This document shows positions 46,629-56,221 of a stretch of 64,000 nucleotides of DNA, piece by piece. The DNA comes from Schaalia canis (GTDB lineage Bacteria; Actinomycetota; Actinomycetes; Actinomycetales; Actinomycetaceae), in NCBI RefSeq assembly GCF_003858455.1, contig NZ_RQZF01000006.1:1-64000 (forward strand), in the 5' to 3' direction. A program made the position numbers and the translations under genes. Within the stretch, counting starts at the first letter, position 1, and each line of letters begins with the position of its first letter. A model generated the notes under the pieces. That model did not search any database and had not been told where the DNA came from. It saw only the letters and a program-made list of their open reading frames with translations.

Positions 46629-48257
46629 TCAGAAGAAAAAGTACTTCAGGATCCCTCCCAGGACAGCCAGGAAAGTCGTCACGATTGCCACCGTCGACAT
46701 AGTCGACGTGTTTCCTTCCTGAGGCGATTCAACCGTCGCAGCGGAAGATCGTGGCGTTTTCTTCACCCCAGCAGGTTCGGTAATGAAGGTCTCCACCGTG
46801 GCTTTCTTTGCCGGGTCATAAATCCAGACACTGCTCATACCCAGGCCATAGGCGATACGTACCCGCAGCCCCCGCCTGGTATCCCAATCGCGATAGTGCC
46901 CGCCGTAGTGCGAGGATTCTTCCGCCACGCCATAGCGCTGAGTCAACGCAACTTCGAGCGAAGTCATCACTCGCTCAATGTCTGCCGGAGTACGTCCCGG
47001 CGTGCGTTCTTTGACTCCCATAGCGACGTCAAAAGTCACCAGCCACACCTTCTGGTTCTCATCCCGGATGGCCGCTCGAGGCTCGGCAGGTGGAGAGACC
47101 TGCGTGTAGTAGATCTTGGGCCAGCTGCTGTCTTCCGGGAACCAGCCAATACCGCTAGCAATTTCGGCCGCATCAAAAAGATCAATGGAGCCCATTGACT
47201 GCGTCCACTCGTCAATGATTCTCAGGACGTCATCAACCTCGTAGTTGATCGGAACGCCGGTAGCCCGCTCATCTTCAGGACCGTGATAATCGATGGTGAC
47301 GTTGCTATTTCCCGGCCCGTGGAAAAGAGACAGGGAAAGATGCGGGGTAACGTCCCACTTCGCGTAATTTTGATTGTCGACCCCTTGAGTGCTTTTCTCG
47401 GGTTGGCCGTAGAGATCAGTGATGGCAGCTTCAACATCGCGCATGCGCTCTTTTATCAGAGGCCATGCCTCGGCTTCTGTCCGTTCTGACCAATGTGCCG
47501 CTAAATCGAAGTGCACCCGTGTTGCGCCGCGGCGTCCATAGGTGACGCCAACATCGGGTTCGGCAAAGAAATCCTCCGAGAAGATGCGCAGGTTTCCGTC
47601 GTAGAGGGCATATATGAGGGTGGAGTAAAACTCTGTTGAGGACTCCTCCTCGGGTGTCCATCCCACCCTGTCGGCGTAGTCATGGACGGTCGCTACTGGC
47701 AGCGGCCACGGGGCGCTGAGCCAGGTTTGGATCGTTTGGAGACAAGACTTCGTATCAGGAACGACAATCTGGTCTTCTGGCTCGCTTTCTTGGCGAGGTC
47801 CGGTGATGGATACCGTGGGGCGGGCAGTGCCGTAGTTGATGCGGACCCACACGCCAGCGGGTGTCTTCCACCAGCGGAACTCTCGGGCATTGACGTCATT
47901 GGCGAAACGGAAGGGCTGCCCGTAGAGGTTCGTGAGTTCTTTTTCGAGACCAATCATGTGAGCAGTGAGAATTTCTGTGGCCTGATGTTGTTCCTCCCGT
48001 TCGACGATATTCGAGACGTGAAAAAACAGGTCGGGGACGCCGTAGGAATGAACAGTCAGACGGCAGCGAACGTCGGGGGCAATCCAGAAGCTTCCGGGCA
48101 GAACATACTCATCGTCGGCGTCTGGTTGTTCAACGGTCCACCCCACCTGTTTGACGTATTCATGTGCACGCTCAACTGTAAGTGGCCACTGGGCATTTAC
48201 CAGCACCTGAATGAAAGACACCGTTTCCTCAATCGGAAGAATCCTCAACGCACCCAT
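46629..48257 (-). CDS. Three-repeat protein of unknown function with C-terminal membrane anchor
   Basis: The protein has about 542 residues and contains three copies of one domain of about 170 residues. The repeats share WPL.VxxxHDYxxRVGW at their starts (near 25-45, 185-205 and 355-378). At their ends they share LYGQP...W.T..G....I.YG (near 108-143, 279-314 and 438-471). A Ser/Thr-rich linker leads to a single terminal membrane helix (about 520-542) with three final phenylalanines, so it is a tail-anchored cytosolic protein. The domain may be the Actinomyces family DUF6301, from memory. Start at ATG 48257 with AGGA upstream; a GTG lies 12 bases earlier. Confidence 0.7.
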   Translation of the reverse strand: MGALRILPIEETVSFIQVLVNAQWPLTVERAHEYVKQVGWTVEQPDADDEYVLPGSFWIAPDVRCRLTVHSYGVPDLFFHVSNIVEREEQHQATEILTAHMIGLEKELTNLYGQPFRFANDVNAREFRWWKTPAGVWVRINYGTARPTVSITGPRQESEPEDQIVVPDTKSCLQTIQTWLSAPWPLPVATVHDYADRVGWTPEEESSTEFYSTLIYALYDGNLRIFSEDFFAEPDVGVTYGRRGATRVHFDLAAHWSERTEAEAWPLIKERMRDVEAAITDLYGQPEKSTQGVDNQNYAKWDVTPHLSLSLFHGPGNSNVTIDYHGPEDERATGVPINYEVDDVLRIIDEWTQSMGSIDLFDAAEIASGIGWFPEDSSWPKIYYTQVSPPAEPRAAIRDENQKVWLVTFDVAMGVKERTPGRTPADIERVMTSLEVALTQRYGVAEESSHYGGHYRDWDTRRGLRVRIAYGLGMSSVWIYDPAKKATVETFITEPAGVKKTPRSSAATVESPQEGNTSTMSTVAIVTTFLAVLGGILKYFFF

Positions 48258-48309
48258 GTTTGTCCTCACTTTCCGGTGGAAGTCTTGAGATTAGCAGTTC
48301 ACAGTCAGG

Positions 48310-49728
48310 CTATTCGTCAACGACCGAGCCTCGATATTGAGGATTCGCAAGATTTTCTGGCGAAAGGATTTGCTCGACTTCGTCCTCCGACAACAGCCCC
48401 ATTTCAAGAATGATGTCACGGACGCTTCGCCCTTCCATTGCGGCTTTCTTCCCGACAACATCACCAAGATGATGTCCAATAACGTCATTGAAGTAAGTGA
48501 CGATACCAATGGAATTCATGACGTAGGAACGGCAGACCTCTTCATTGGCTGTCAGGCCCACAACACAGCGCTCACGCAAAGTATCGCAGGCGTTAATCAG
48601 CAAGTGAATCGACTCAAAGAGCGCCTGAGCGATCACAGGCTCCATCACATTGAGCTGCAATTGCCCAGCTTCGGCGGCCATCGTGACCGTCTGATCATTA
48701 CCAATGACCTTGAAGCACACCTGGTTAACGACTTCAGGGATCACAGGGTTAACCTTGGCCGGCATAATTGAAGAACCCGCCGCCATTTCCGGCAGATTAA
48801 TCTCGTTCAAACCTGCTCGCGGTCCCGAAGCTAGAAGGCGCAGGTCATTGCATATCTTTGACAGTTTCACCGCAGTGCGCTTGATGGTCGCATGCATCGA
48901 CACATAGGCGCCAGTATCCGAGGTTGCTTCGATAAGATATTCGGCGCCGCGTACCGGCAGGCCGGTAATACGTTGAAGATGTCGGACTACCGCGTCCTGA
49001 TAGCCGGGAGGCGTGTTGAGACCCGTGCCGATGGCAGTAGCACCAAGATTTGTTTCCAGAAGTAGATCAGCATTATTGACTAAGCGCGCATCCTCCTCAC
49101 GCAAGGTAACAGCGAAGGCCGTCATCTCTTGCCCTAAGGTCATGGGCACAGCATCCTGTAGCTGGGTGCGCCCCATCGTGAGTACGTGGGCAAATTCCTC
49201 ACCTTTTCGTGCGAAAGCATCAGCTAACTCATCAATAGCCTTCTGCAGCGCCGCAACCCGAACATGCACCGCTAGTCGAAAAGCTGTCGGGTACGCATCA
49301 TTAGTGGACTGGGAACGATTGACGTCATCATTAGGGTGAATAATGTCGTAGCGGCCGCGTTCCTCGCCAAGAAGTTCGCACGCCAGGTTAGCGATGACCT
49401 CGTTGGCGTTCATATTCATCGAGGTTCCCGCCCCACCCTGGAATTGGTCGACAGGGAACTGATCCATACACCGGCCGTCACGCAAGATCGCATCACATGC
49501 GGCAACAATCGCGTCCGCCGTCGTAGGCGTCATCACACGTAGCTCTTTGTTCGCCAGGGCCGCTGCCTTTTTGACCTGGATAATGGCGCGGATTAAGTCA
49601 GGGACTTCATTGATGGTATGTCCTGAGATCCGATAGTTTTCCAATGCTCGCAGGGTGTGGATTCCCCAGTAGACGTTCGCGGGAACCTCACGGTCGCCCA
49701 AGAGATCATGTTCGATTCGCACATCCAT
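48310..49728 (-). CDS. aspA: Aspartate ammonia-lyase
   Basis: The enzyme reversibly deaminates aspartate to fumarate. The fumarase/aspartase-superfamily loop [11 protein letters not shown], with the catalytic serine, is near residue 317. [20 protein letters not shown] (near 94) with GGAGTS is typical of aspartases and class II fumarases. The opening [13 protein letters not shown] and [14 protein letters not shown] favour AspA over FumC. It lies 115 bases downstream of the sdhCAB genes on the same strand, so its fumarate could feed that enzyme. Confidence 0.93.
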   Translation of the reverse strand: MDVRIEHDLLGDREVPANVYWGIHTLRALENYRISGHTINEVPDLIRAIIQVKKAAALANKELRVMTPTTADAIVAACDAILRDGRCMDQFPVDQFQGGAGTSMNMNANEVIANLACELLGEERGRYDIIHPNDDVNRSQSTNDAYPTAFRLAVHVRVAALQKAIDELADAFARKGEEFAHVLTMGRTQLQDAVPMTLGQEMTAFAVTLREEDARLVNNADLLLETNLGATAIGTGLNTPPGYQDAVVRHLQRITGLPVRGAEYLIEATSDTGAYVSMHATIKRTAVKLSKICNDLRLLASGPRAGLNEINLPEMAAGSSIMPAKVNPVIPEVVNQVCFKVIGNDQTVTMAAEAGQLQLNVMEPVIAQALFESIHLLINACDTLRERCVVGLTANEEVCRSYVMNSIGIVTYFNDVIGHHLGDVVGKKAAMEGRSVRDIILEMGLLSEDEVEQILSPENLANPQYRGSVVDE

Positions 49729-49843
49729 GTGCGTCGTCCTTTCGCGCGTGTCACGGGCCTCGTCGCCGGTGTCTATCTGGTGACGATCCTAGTGCCTTAA
49801 GTGCGTTTTCTTTGAATCAACCTACCGGTTTGCCCTCCGTCAG

Positions 49844-50593
49844 TCAGGTGCGCGTTGGGTGGAAGAACGCTCCCCACCGCTCCCGGCTGAGCGCCCCGAC
49901 CACGCCCAGAGGGATACCCGCAGGGCAGACTTTTGCGCACTCGCCGTATCCTGAACAGGAACCAAAGAACTCATCTAGTGTCAGCGCCATGGAGCGTGCT
50001 CTTCGGCCTCGTTCAAGAGCTGGCACAGGTAGGGCCGCGAGATGAGCAATTCGAGCGCCCGCATACAGAGCGGCCGATCCATTCGGGCAGGCTGCCACGC
50101 AGGCACCGCATCCAATGCAGGCGGCCATATCGAGGGCGTACTCGGCCACATCGTGAGCGATAGGGAGCGCATCAGCATCTGCAGCAAGGCCGGTATCAAC
50201 AGAGGCAAAGCCACCAGCCATTGTCACCTCGTCTAACACGCCTCTATCGACGACGAGGTCACGCAACACGGGAAACACCCCTGTCCTCAGTGGCTCTAGG
50301 GTGATCGTCGTGTTCTCTGGCCTGTCCCCTATCCGCTGGTGGCAGGCTGGTAGATTATCCTGCCAACCGTGGGGGCGTCCGTCCACCGTCAGCCCGCAGG
50401 CACCGCAGATTCCCTCACGGCAGTCTGATTCAAAAGCAACCGGGGCAAGGCCGCGTTGACGTAGTTGGGTGTTGAGATGGTCAAGGAGTTCCAGCACTGA
50501 CATCGCTGGATCGCAGCCATCCAACTCGTAGATCTGGAAGGCTCCTTTTGCGGTCGGCCCTGCCTGACGCCAAATACGTAGTGTCAGCCTCAT
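49844..50593 (-). CDS. sdhB: Succinate dehydrogenase/fumarate reductase iron-sulfur subunit
   Basis: This is the electron-transfer subunit. The N-terminal ferredoxin domain holds a [2Fe-2S] cluster on C58, C63, C66 and C84 (DCREGICGACG). The C-terminal domain has CIGCGACVAACP (C159-C169) and CSGYGECAKVCP (C213-C223) for the [4Fe-4S] and [3Fe-4S] clusters. The 249 residues match the type B (Bacteroides/Wolinella-like) enzymes common in actinobacteria. It overlaps sdhA by 4 bases. Confidence 0.95.
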   Translation of the reverse strand: MRLTLRIWRQAGPTAKGAFQIYELDGCDPAMSVLELLDHLNTQLRQRGLAPVAFESDCREGICGACGLTVDGRPHGWQDNLPACHQRIGDRPENTTITLEPLRTGVFPVLRDLVVDRGVLDEVTMAGGFASVDTGLAADADALPIAHDVAEYALDMAACIGCGACVAACPNGSAALYAGARIAHLAALPVPALERGRRARSMALTLDEFFGSCSGYGECAKVCPAGIPLGVVGALSRERWGAFFHPTRT

Positions 50594-52650
50594 TGGTAGC
50601 TCCTTTGCTGAACCGTCACGTCAACGAAGGACAGGGATTCCCTGTGGTGAATGAAATGCGGTACTTTATCCCACCCAACTGTTGTCCACGCTGAGACGCT
50701 CATCCACTGCTCGTCATTACGCGCTGCTTCACCGTCGCGGGAGTATTCACTACGGAAATGAGCACCGCACGATTCCTCACGATGCCAGGCATCGACACAG
50801 ATCAGCTCCGCCATTTCCAGGTAGTCACTAATGCGGGCTGCTTCGACAAGATCCTGGTTGTATTCCTTCGTATGCCCCGTGACCCGCACTTCTGTGGCGA
50901 AGGATTCCCTGAGCTTGCGGATCTCTCGGATCCCCCGCTCAAGGCCAGCTTTGTCACGCACAACACCGCAGTCTCGGTACAAAATCGCGCCAAGTTCACG
51001 GTGGAAATGCTGTGCCGGGGTATGTCCTTGACTATTGACGAGGGCGTTCGTGCGTTCTTCGACCCTCCGGTAGGCGTCGGCAACTGCCGGAGATGCCTCA
51101 TCGATAAGGGGTTCACCAAGTAGTCCTGCCAGATAGTCAGGGACCGTCCGTGGGATAACAAAAGAACCGTCCACGCAGGCTGCCAGTAGAGAGTTGGCGC
51201 CCAGTCTATTGGCACCGTGGTAGGCGGCGTTGGCCTCACCTGCGACGAAAAGCCCTGGGATGGTGCTCATGAGTCGATAATCCACCCATAGGCCACCCAT
51301 GGTGAAGTGTGCGCCCGGCGCAATACGCATCGGCTGGGTGTAGGGGTCTTCACCTGTCGCGTCCCGATACATGTCGAAGAGATTGCCGTAGCGTTCAGCG
51401 ATAACGGTGCGCCCCAATCGTTCGAGGGCGTCACGGAAGTCCAGGTAGACGGAATTGTGCAGAGGCCCCACGCCTCGTCCTGCGTCGATTTGTGCGCGCG
51501 CCGCGCGCGATGCAATATCGCGGGGCGTAAGGTTTCCAAACGCTGGGTATTGACGCTCCAGGTAGTAGTCACGCTCCTCTTCGGGGATCTGCGAGGGCGG
51601 GCGCGCCTCCCCCACTGTGCGGGGGACCCAGATACGCCCATCATTGCGTAAGGATTCCGACATGAGCGTGGTCTTTGATTGCCACTGTGACGACACTGGC
51701 AGCGCGGTTGGGTGGAACTGGATGAAGCTCGGCGAGGCCAAAGCCGCACCCGCCCGATGCGCCCGCCAAATAGCTGTGGCTGATGAGTTTTTTGCCAAAG
51801 TCGAATGGAAGTAGACGTTTCCGTAGCCGCCGGTGGCAAGAATCACCGCGTGCGCAGGATGGAAACGGAGTTCACCGTTTGTCAGGTCGCGGGTAATGAC
51901 GCCTTGAGCACGACCGTCCTCGACGACAATGTCAAGCATTTCGTGGCGTACCCACAGTGTTGCTTGGCCGCGTGCGACCTGGCGCATGAGCGCGCTCGAA
52001 GCGGCCACTTGAAGCTGCTGGCCGGTCTGGCCTCGTGAATAGTAGGTGCGTGAAACCTGCACCCCTCCAAAACTGCGAGTTGAGAGAGAGCCCCCATACT
52101 CGCGCGCAAAAGGAACACCCAGGGCATTGAGGTGATCGATAACGCGGGTGGATTCAGCTCCCAGTCGCCATGCTTCGGACTCTCTGGCGCGGAAATCACC
52201 ACCTTTAACGGTGTCGCGAACAAAGCGGGCTAGAGCATCCCCGTCGACTCGGCGCGCACGAGCGGCGTTAATACCACCTTGGGCTGCAACCGAGTGGGCG
52301 CGCCTGGGCGTATCGTGAGCGGTGATAACGTCAACGGGGTATCCCATTTCTGCAAGTGCTGCGGCCGCTCCGGCGCCAGCCAAGCCGGTGCCAACAACGA
52401 CAATACGAAAACGGCGACGATTGCCGGGGCTGACCAGGCGGGCGTGGGCAACGAAGGCGTCCCACATCTTCCGAGGCGGCCCCTCAGGTTGATGAGCGTC
52501 AAGGGAGTGGCCTTCAGTGAGGTGAAAAAGTGGAGGAGAAGTTGGCACGTCCTGGGTGGCGTCTATGCGTTGTTCCCCTAGCGGGACGTAGTCCTGCCAA
52601 GGGCGTGTGGCCTCGTGTGCCGGGGGTAATGTCGGTTTCCTATTTGTCAT
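50590..52650 (-). CDS. sdhA: Succinate dehydrogenase/fumarate reductase flavoprotein subunit
   Basis: This catalytic subunit carries covalent FAD. The dinucleotide motif VVVGTGLAGAGAAAALAEMG lies near residue 84. HSVAAQGGINAA contains the FAD-linking histidine. REYGGSLSTRSFGG and HFTMGGLWVDY are typical of the quinone-linked type B family, whose members work as SDH or as fumarate reductase. I use the ATG at 52650 (ATGA overlap with the sdhC stop, GGGAG upstream), giving 686 residues. A GTG 18 bases earlier is possible. Confidence 0.95.
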   Translation of the reverse strand: MTNRKPTLPPAHEATRPWQDYVPLGEQRIDATQDVPTSPPLFHLTEGHSLDAHQPEGPPRKMWDAFVAHARLVSPGNRRRFRIVVVGTGLAGAGAAAALAEMGYPVDVITAHDTPRRAHSVAAQGGINAARARRVDGDALARFVRDTVKGGDFRARESEAWRLGAESTRVIDHLNALGVPFAREYGGSLSTRSFGGVQVSRTYYSRGQTGQQLQVAASSALMRQVARGQATLWVRHEMLDIVVEDGRAQGVITRDLTNGELRFHPAHAVILATGGYGNVYFHSTLAKNSSATAIWRAHRAGAALASPSFIQFHPTALPVSSQWQSKTTLMSESLRNDGRIWVPRTVGEARPPSQIPEEERDYYLERQYPAFGNLTPRDIASRAARAQIDAGRGVGPLHNSVYLDFRDALERLGRTVIAERYGNLFDMYRDATGEDPYTQPMRIAPGAHFTMGGLWVDYRLMSTIPGLFVAGEANAAYHGANRLGANSLLAACVDGSFVIPRTVPDYLAGLLGEPLIDEASPAVADAYRRVEERTNALVNSQGHTPAQHFHRELGAILYRDCGVVRDKAGLERGIREIRKLRESFATEVRVTGHTKEYNQDLVEAARISDYLEMAELICVDAWHREESCGAHFRSEYSRDGEAARNDEQWMSVSAWTTVGWDKVPHFIHHRESLSFVDVTVQQRSYQ

Positions 52651-53378
52651 TGGAAGACTCCCATCCACGCGCCAAGAATGACGGCCCCATTTCCAGCGAC
52701 AATAGCCAAAGCAAGCGCATAGCCCACCAGGCGTGCGATCCTCCGCCCGCGTTCGTTCACTCCGCCGAGGTCCTGCCAGGCTAGTCCTATGCCGTGGGCA
52801 AGGTGAATACCTAAAGCAATGAGGGCAGCCCCGTAGCCGATCGCCGCTAGGGGACGGGCGAGGGAGGCACTGAGGTTTGCTACTGCGTGAAAGACGCTGC
52901 CGCCGTCAGCCGATGGTGTGGGGTGTTGAAAGCTTTCGGGGGCGATCAGGACACCCGCTGTGAGATCAAGGATGTGGGCGCTAATGAAGAGAAGCATGAT
53001 GATGCCGGTGGGCATCATCGCTTTTGCGCCGTATCCGCGCCACGCCATGCGGCGAGCACCTCGCGTGCGTGTAGATGCGGAGCGCTGCCAGAGAATGAGG
53101 ACTGCGCCAAGGTGAATAATCAGGCAGCCGACCATGACAATGCGGAATGCCCACAGGATCATGCCATGTGGAAGCGCGGGGGCTCCGACCTCTCGAAGCC
53201 ACGCCGCATAAAGGTCAACGCCTTGCGGATCGAGAAAGACCTTGAGGTTGCCGAGCATGTGGACGAGCACGAAGGCTGCCATTGCCATGCCGGTGACTGC
53301 GGTCGCCGTTTTCAGCAGCCATGTGGGCAGCACAACGCTGCGGCGTGCGACTGCATATTGTCCGTGAATGTGCGCCAT
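52647..53378 (-). CDS. sdhC: Succinate dehydrogenase/fumarate reductase cytochrome b subunit
   Basis: This single membrane anchor of 243 residues has five hydrophobic segments, the type B architecture with two haems b in one polypeptide. Membrane histidines for haem are visible in VLVHMLGNLKVF, LIIHLGAVLI, ISAHILDLTAG and GIHLAHGIGLAWQDLGG. It donates or accepts electrons from menaquinone. AAGGGGG precedes the ATG. It is the first gene of sdhC-sdhA-sdhB(-aspA). Confidence 0.92.
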   Translation of the reverse strand: MAHIHGQYAVARRSVVLPTWLLKTATAVTGMAMAAFVLVHMLGNLKVFLDPQGVDLYAAWLREVGAPALPHGMILWAFRIVMVGCLIIHLGAVLILWQRSASTRTRGARRMAWRGYGAKAMMPTGIIMLLFISAHILDLTAGVLIAPESFQHPTPSADGGSVFHAVANLSASLARPLAAIGYGAALIALGIHLAHGIGLAWQDLGGVNERGRRIARLVGYALALAIVAGNGAVILGAWMGVFQ

Positions 53379-53447
53379 TGCAACACCCCCTTGTAGTCAG
53401 CGTAGCGTGCATGAGTGGAGGGTGCAGAAGTTCAAGTGGCTCAGTGT

Positions 53448-53870
53448 TTAGCTCTTTTTCTCCGCCGCATCAACGGCGTTGAGGATGTCGCCCAAGGTCT
53501 GCCAGGAACGGACGTGCTCGTCAGCGAAAGTTAAACGTAGTTCGTGTTCGATGGCGGCGACAACGGCATACAGTCCAAGGTCGTCAAGATCAAGATCGCC
53601 AGCAAGAGTAAGGTCAAGGCGAGCACGGGAGGGTTCAAGGTTCGTTTCGGCAACAATGGCGGCAAGGACAGCCTCGTGACGCGGGTTGACCCCCTCTGCG
53701 TCGGGTTTTTGCTCCCTCTGGCCCATTTGAGCTTGCAAGGAGTCGTCGTTTACAGGCACACCAGCCGCATGTGCTTCTTCTTGCGCCTCGTCGAGGTCGC
53801 TTGCCTCGGGGGTGTCTTGCCCAAAGGCTGCCGCGAGATCAATGCCAAGGAGATCGCCAATAGTGCCCAT
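53448..53870 (-). CDS. Acyl-carrier-protein-like protein without the phosphopantetheine serine
   Basis: The 140-residue protein has an acidic, probably disordered N-terminal half (about 1-60). Its C-terminal half has the ACP four-helix pattern: LDLTLAGDLDLDDLGLYAVVAAIEHEL at about 85-111 and the closing LGDILNAVDAA. In true ACPs the helix II start reads D-S-L with the serine carrying the prosthetic group; here it is D-D-L, with D97 at that place. It therefore cannot carry an acyl chain in the standard way. It lies 69 bases downstream of sdhC's start region, on the same strand, next to DUF3145. Confidence 0.75.
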   Translation of the reverse strand: MGTIGDLLGIDLAAAFGQDTPEASDLDEAQEEAHAAGVPVNDDSLQAQMGQREQKPDAEGVNPRHEAVLAAIVAETNLEPSRARLDLTLAGDLDLDDLGLYAVVAAIEHELRLTFADEHVRSWQTLGDILNAVDAAEKKS

Positions 53871-53956
53871 GGCACTAGAGTAGCCTCCTGCCAGGGGCCT
53901 AAGCGAGGCTGCCCCTCTCGTAGGGGTCTTCAGTCATGCCTGCAGGGAAAACAACG

Positions 53957-53985
53957 GGAGCTACCTGCATCACGCAAGTAGCCCC
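53957..53985 (-). terminator. Hairpin after the DUF3145 gene
   Basis: GGGAGCTAC (53957-53965) pairs with GTAGCcCC (from 53978) with one mismatch, 24 bases past the stop of the gene at 54009. No U-tract follows. It is a weak terminator candidate. Confidence 0.4.
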
Positions 53986-54008
53986 TGCTTGTGGAATGGA
54001 AAGGACGC

Positions 54009-54512
54009 TTAGCCGACCACCTGGTTGAGCCAACGCACGGGTGCCCCAGCGCCGGCATAACGGAAGGGTTCAAGCTCGTCATCCCATGCTTGCCCCAAAG
54101 CGAGATCAAGGCCATCTCGCAGGCTCTGCATATCCGTCGCCTGTTCAATGGCGGCACGAATGCGGTCTTCCGGGACGACCACATTACCCACAGTGTCGAT
54201 CTGGGCGTGGAAGATACCCAGTGACGGAGTGTGGAACCAGCGGCCACCATCGGTTTGGCCAGTAGGTTCTTCAGTGACTTCGTATCGCAGGTGCTCCCAG
54301 CCGCGCAATGCGGAGGCGATCCTGACACCAGAGCCTGTGGGGCCAACCCATGCGAACTCGCAGCGCATCATGCCTGGGGCGGCAGGCTGGTCGCTCCATT
54401 GGAGCTTGATCTCCTGTTCGAGGGCATTACCCACGGCCCACTGGATGTGTGGGCAGAGCGCAGGGGGAACCGAATGCACGAAAAGTACACCACGGGTGTA
54501 TGTCCCTCTCAT
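54009..54512 (-). CDS. DUF3145 protein
   Basis: The 167-residue cytosolic protein matches the actinobacterial DUF3145 family from end to end: RGVLFVHSVPPALCPHIQWAVG at the start, LRGWEHLRYEVTEEPT, RWFHTPSLGIFHAQID, and GLDLALGQAWDDELEPFRYAGAG. The family is nearly universal in actinobacteria but of unknown role. It is probably monocistronic, with a hairpin downstream. Confidence 0.92.
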   Translation of the reverse strand: MRGTYTRGVLFVHSVPPALCPHIQWAVGNALEQEIKLQWSDQPAAPGMMRCEFAWVGPTGSGVRIASALRGWEHLRYEVTEEPTGQTDGGRWFHTPSLGIFHAQIDTVGNVVVPEDRIRAAIEQATDMQSLRDGLDLALGQAWDDELEPFRYAGAGAPVRWLNQVVG

Positions 54513-54639
54513 TGTGACCTCCAGGTTTGTTGTGAGGATCGTCTTCCCCTACGCCCTCGTCACAACACTGCGGTGGTTGCACAACGATTTTTCGCGGTGT
54601 ACACGCCCATCATAGTCTCCTAGGGCGCCACTTGGCTAG

Positions 54640-55923
54640 CTAGGTTGTGGGATTAACAGCAAAACCTCGAATAATCTGTGTTCTGTAATCAATGTCTCCC
54701 CAGAGCCCATCAACTTTGCGGTGGGAAAGAAGATGTCCCGAGGCGATGTCATAACTGAAAATTTCCACCGGCTCCTCACTATAGGGCGCGTGAGTCAACA
54801 CATCTACGCGCTCCTGCGAAAATATGGCATACCTATTATTTTCGAACGCATTGGGAAACTTAATTCCATGGATTGGCGATGTCACTCCCGTTGCCACATC
54901 CGTCGAATAAAGGATCCCTCCACCAGAGATCCAGCGAAGTTTTCCGTCGAAGTACGAACCGACACCATACGAGGCATTCGATATTTCATCCGAAGCAACC
55001 CTAAAAAACTCACCGTCATCACTACGAAGAGGAATAACATCCCTCTGCCCCGTCTGAACATTCCAGCGTTCAATCGACGCATAAGAATGACTTCCCGGCT
55101 CAAATTGCGTGAGAGGGCTATCTTTTTGAAATTGAGGAAACTCCCCAGGGTCACCGAGGCGCTTCTTTTCTTCTGGCAGATACTCGACCTGATCCGCCAG
55201 TACAAAAATATTCCGCCCATCACAAGGAGCAGTAGGACCGGCATATATTACCTCATGCAGGTCTGCAGACACACGGCGAATCTCGCGATACTCAAAGACG
55301 GAGTCTTTTACCACCTGCTGCAGGAATATTCTCTCACGCTCAATTTCCTCATCCTGAAGCTTAGAGAGCTCACCCCCCAAGACATAGGCAGAATTACCGC
55401 AGACACTAAAAACATCTGTATATTTTCCAATAGTGCGAAGATCGGTCGACTCTGAATTTAACAGCGCAACGTGCTGCCGATAGCCACTATCAGTAAAACC
55501 TTCATTTGTCACCGAAACCACTGCGGTTCCATGCGCCAAAAAAGCCGCACCATTAGCGATAGTCCCCTTCTTCGCCTTCTTCACATGAACGCGACCATCA
55601 TGATCTATCAGGTAATCATTAGAGGAATCAGCAAGATACATACCAGCTTTGCCCCATACTAGGTGCGAAGCCTCAGAAAAGTCGGTCTGAAAAACAGTAG
55701 CCTTGAATTCCTCGTCAATAAGAACGAGGTAACTATCGCGCGCAAAAGGACTGTCACTACTCCATGGATTAGCGACAAATGCAAAAAGTATTTTATCAAG
55801 GGAAACCCTCCCCACACTCTCCAAAGGCTGAGCAAATCCGATCGAGCTAACACATGAACTCAATAGAATTACGACCCCAACTAGAGGAAAGAGCAGGGAG
55901 GGGAAGCAACGCAACACTCGCAT
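54640..55923 (-). CDS. Lipoprotein with beta-propeller-like repeats
   Basis: The 427-residue secreted lipoprotein has a signal ending in the lipobox LLSSC (Cys near residue 24). The mature part is almost all beta strands. Repeating blade-like stretches such as LVWGKAGMYLADSSNDYLIDHDGR and KLRWISGGGILYSTDVATG suggest a six- or seven-bladed propeller. No family was recognised. The gene is clearly richer in A+T than its neighbours, which suggests transfer. I start at ATG 55923 with AAAGAAG upstream; a GTG lies 15 bases earlier. Confidence 0.7.
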   Translation of the reverse strand: MRVLRCFPSLLFPLVGVVILLSSCVSSIGFAQPLESVGRVSLDKILFAFVANPWSSDSPFARDSYLVLIDEEFKATVFQTDFSEASHLVWGKAGMYLADSSNDYLIDHDGRVHVKKAKKGTIANGAAFLAHGTAVVSVTNEGFTDSGYRQHVALLNSESTDLRTIGKYTDVFSVCGNSAYVLGGELSKLQDEEIERERIFLQQVVKDSVFEYREIRRVSADLHEVIYAGPTAPCDGRNIFVLADQVEYLPEEKKRLGDPGEFPQFQKDSPLTQFEPGSHSYASIERWNVQTGQRDVIPLRSDDGEFFRVASDEISNASYGVGSYFDGKLRWISGGGILYSTDVATGVTSPIHGIKFPNAFENNRYAIFSQERVDVLTHAPYSEEPVEIFSYDIASGHLLSHRKVDGLWGDIDYRTQIIRGFAVNPTT

Positions 55924-56143
55924 AAACGCTTCTTTCACGGACTTAACGGACTACCAGGAACGGTAGGTTACCGTCCATGGCGAGATGACAATATCCCACG
56001 GGTACACGCCCCACGATAACGTGCGTCTGGAGATATGCGCATATACGGGATTCACTGCGCAGCAACTATCGGCCCTCAACGTCGAGAACCATCCCACCTT
56101 TTGCAAACATTTCTCCGTCTCCTTTGACGTAAAAGTAAAATGC

Positions 56144-56179
56144 CAGTGGGCGTATCAACTTACGTTGATACGCCCACTG
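56144..56179 (-). terminator. Strong terminator after def
   Basis: A perfect 16-bp stem, CAGTGGGCGTATCAAC (56144-56159) with its complement (56164-56179), encloses a 4-base loop. On the minus strand it is followed by GCATTTTACTTTT. It ends the proS-def transcript. Confidence 0.9.
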
Positions 56180-56200
56180 TAGCAGCCCTCTTCATTTTTT

Positions 56201-56219
56201 GGAATACTCTGTGTATTCC
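56201..56219 (-). terminator. Second hairpin directly after the def stop
   Basis: GGAATAC (56201-56207) pairs with GTATTCC (56213-56219), 2 bases past the def stop and before the main terminator. On the minus strand AAAAAATG follows, so it is not itself a classical terminator. Confidence 0.5.
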
Positions 56220-56221
56220 AC

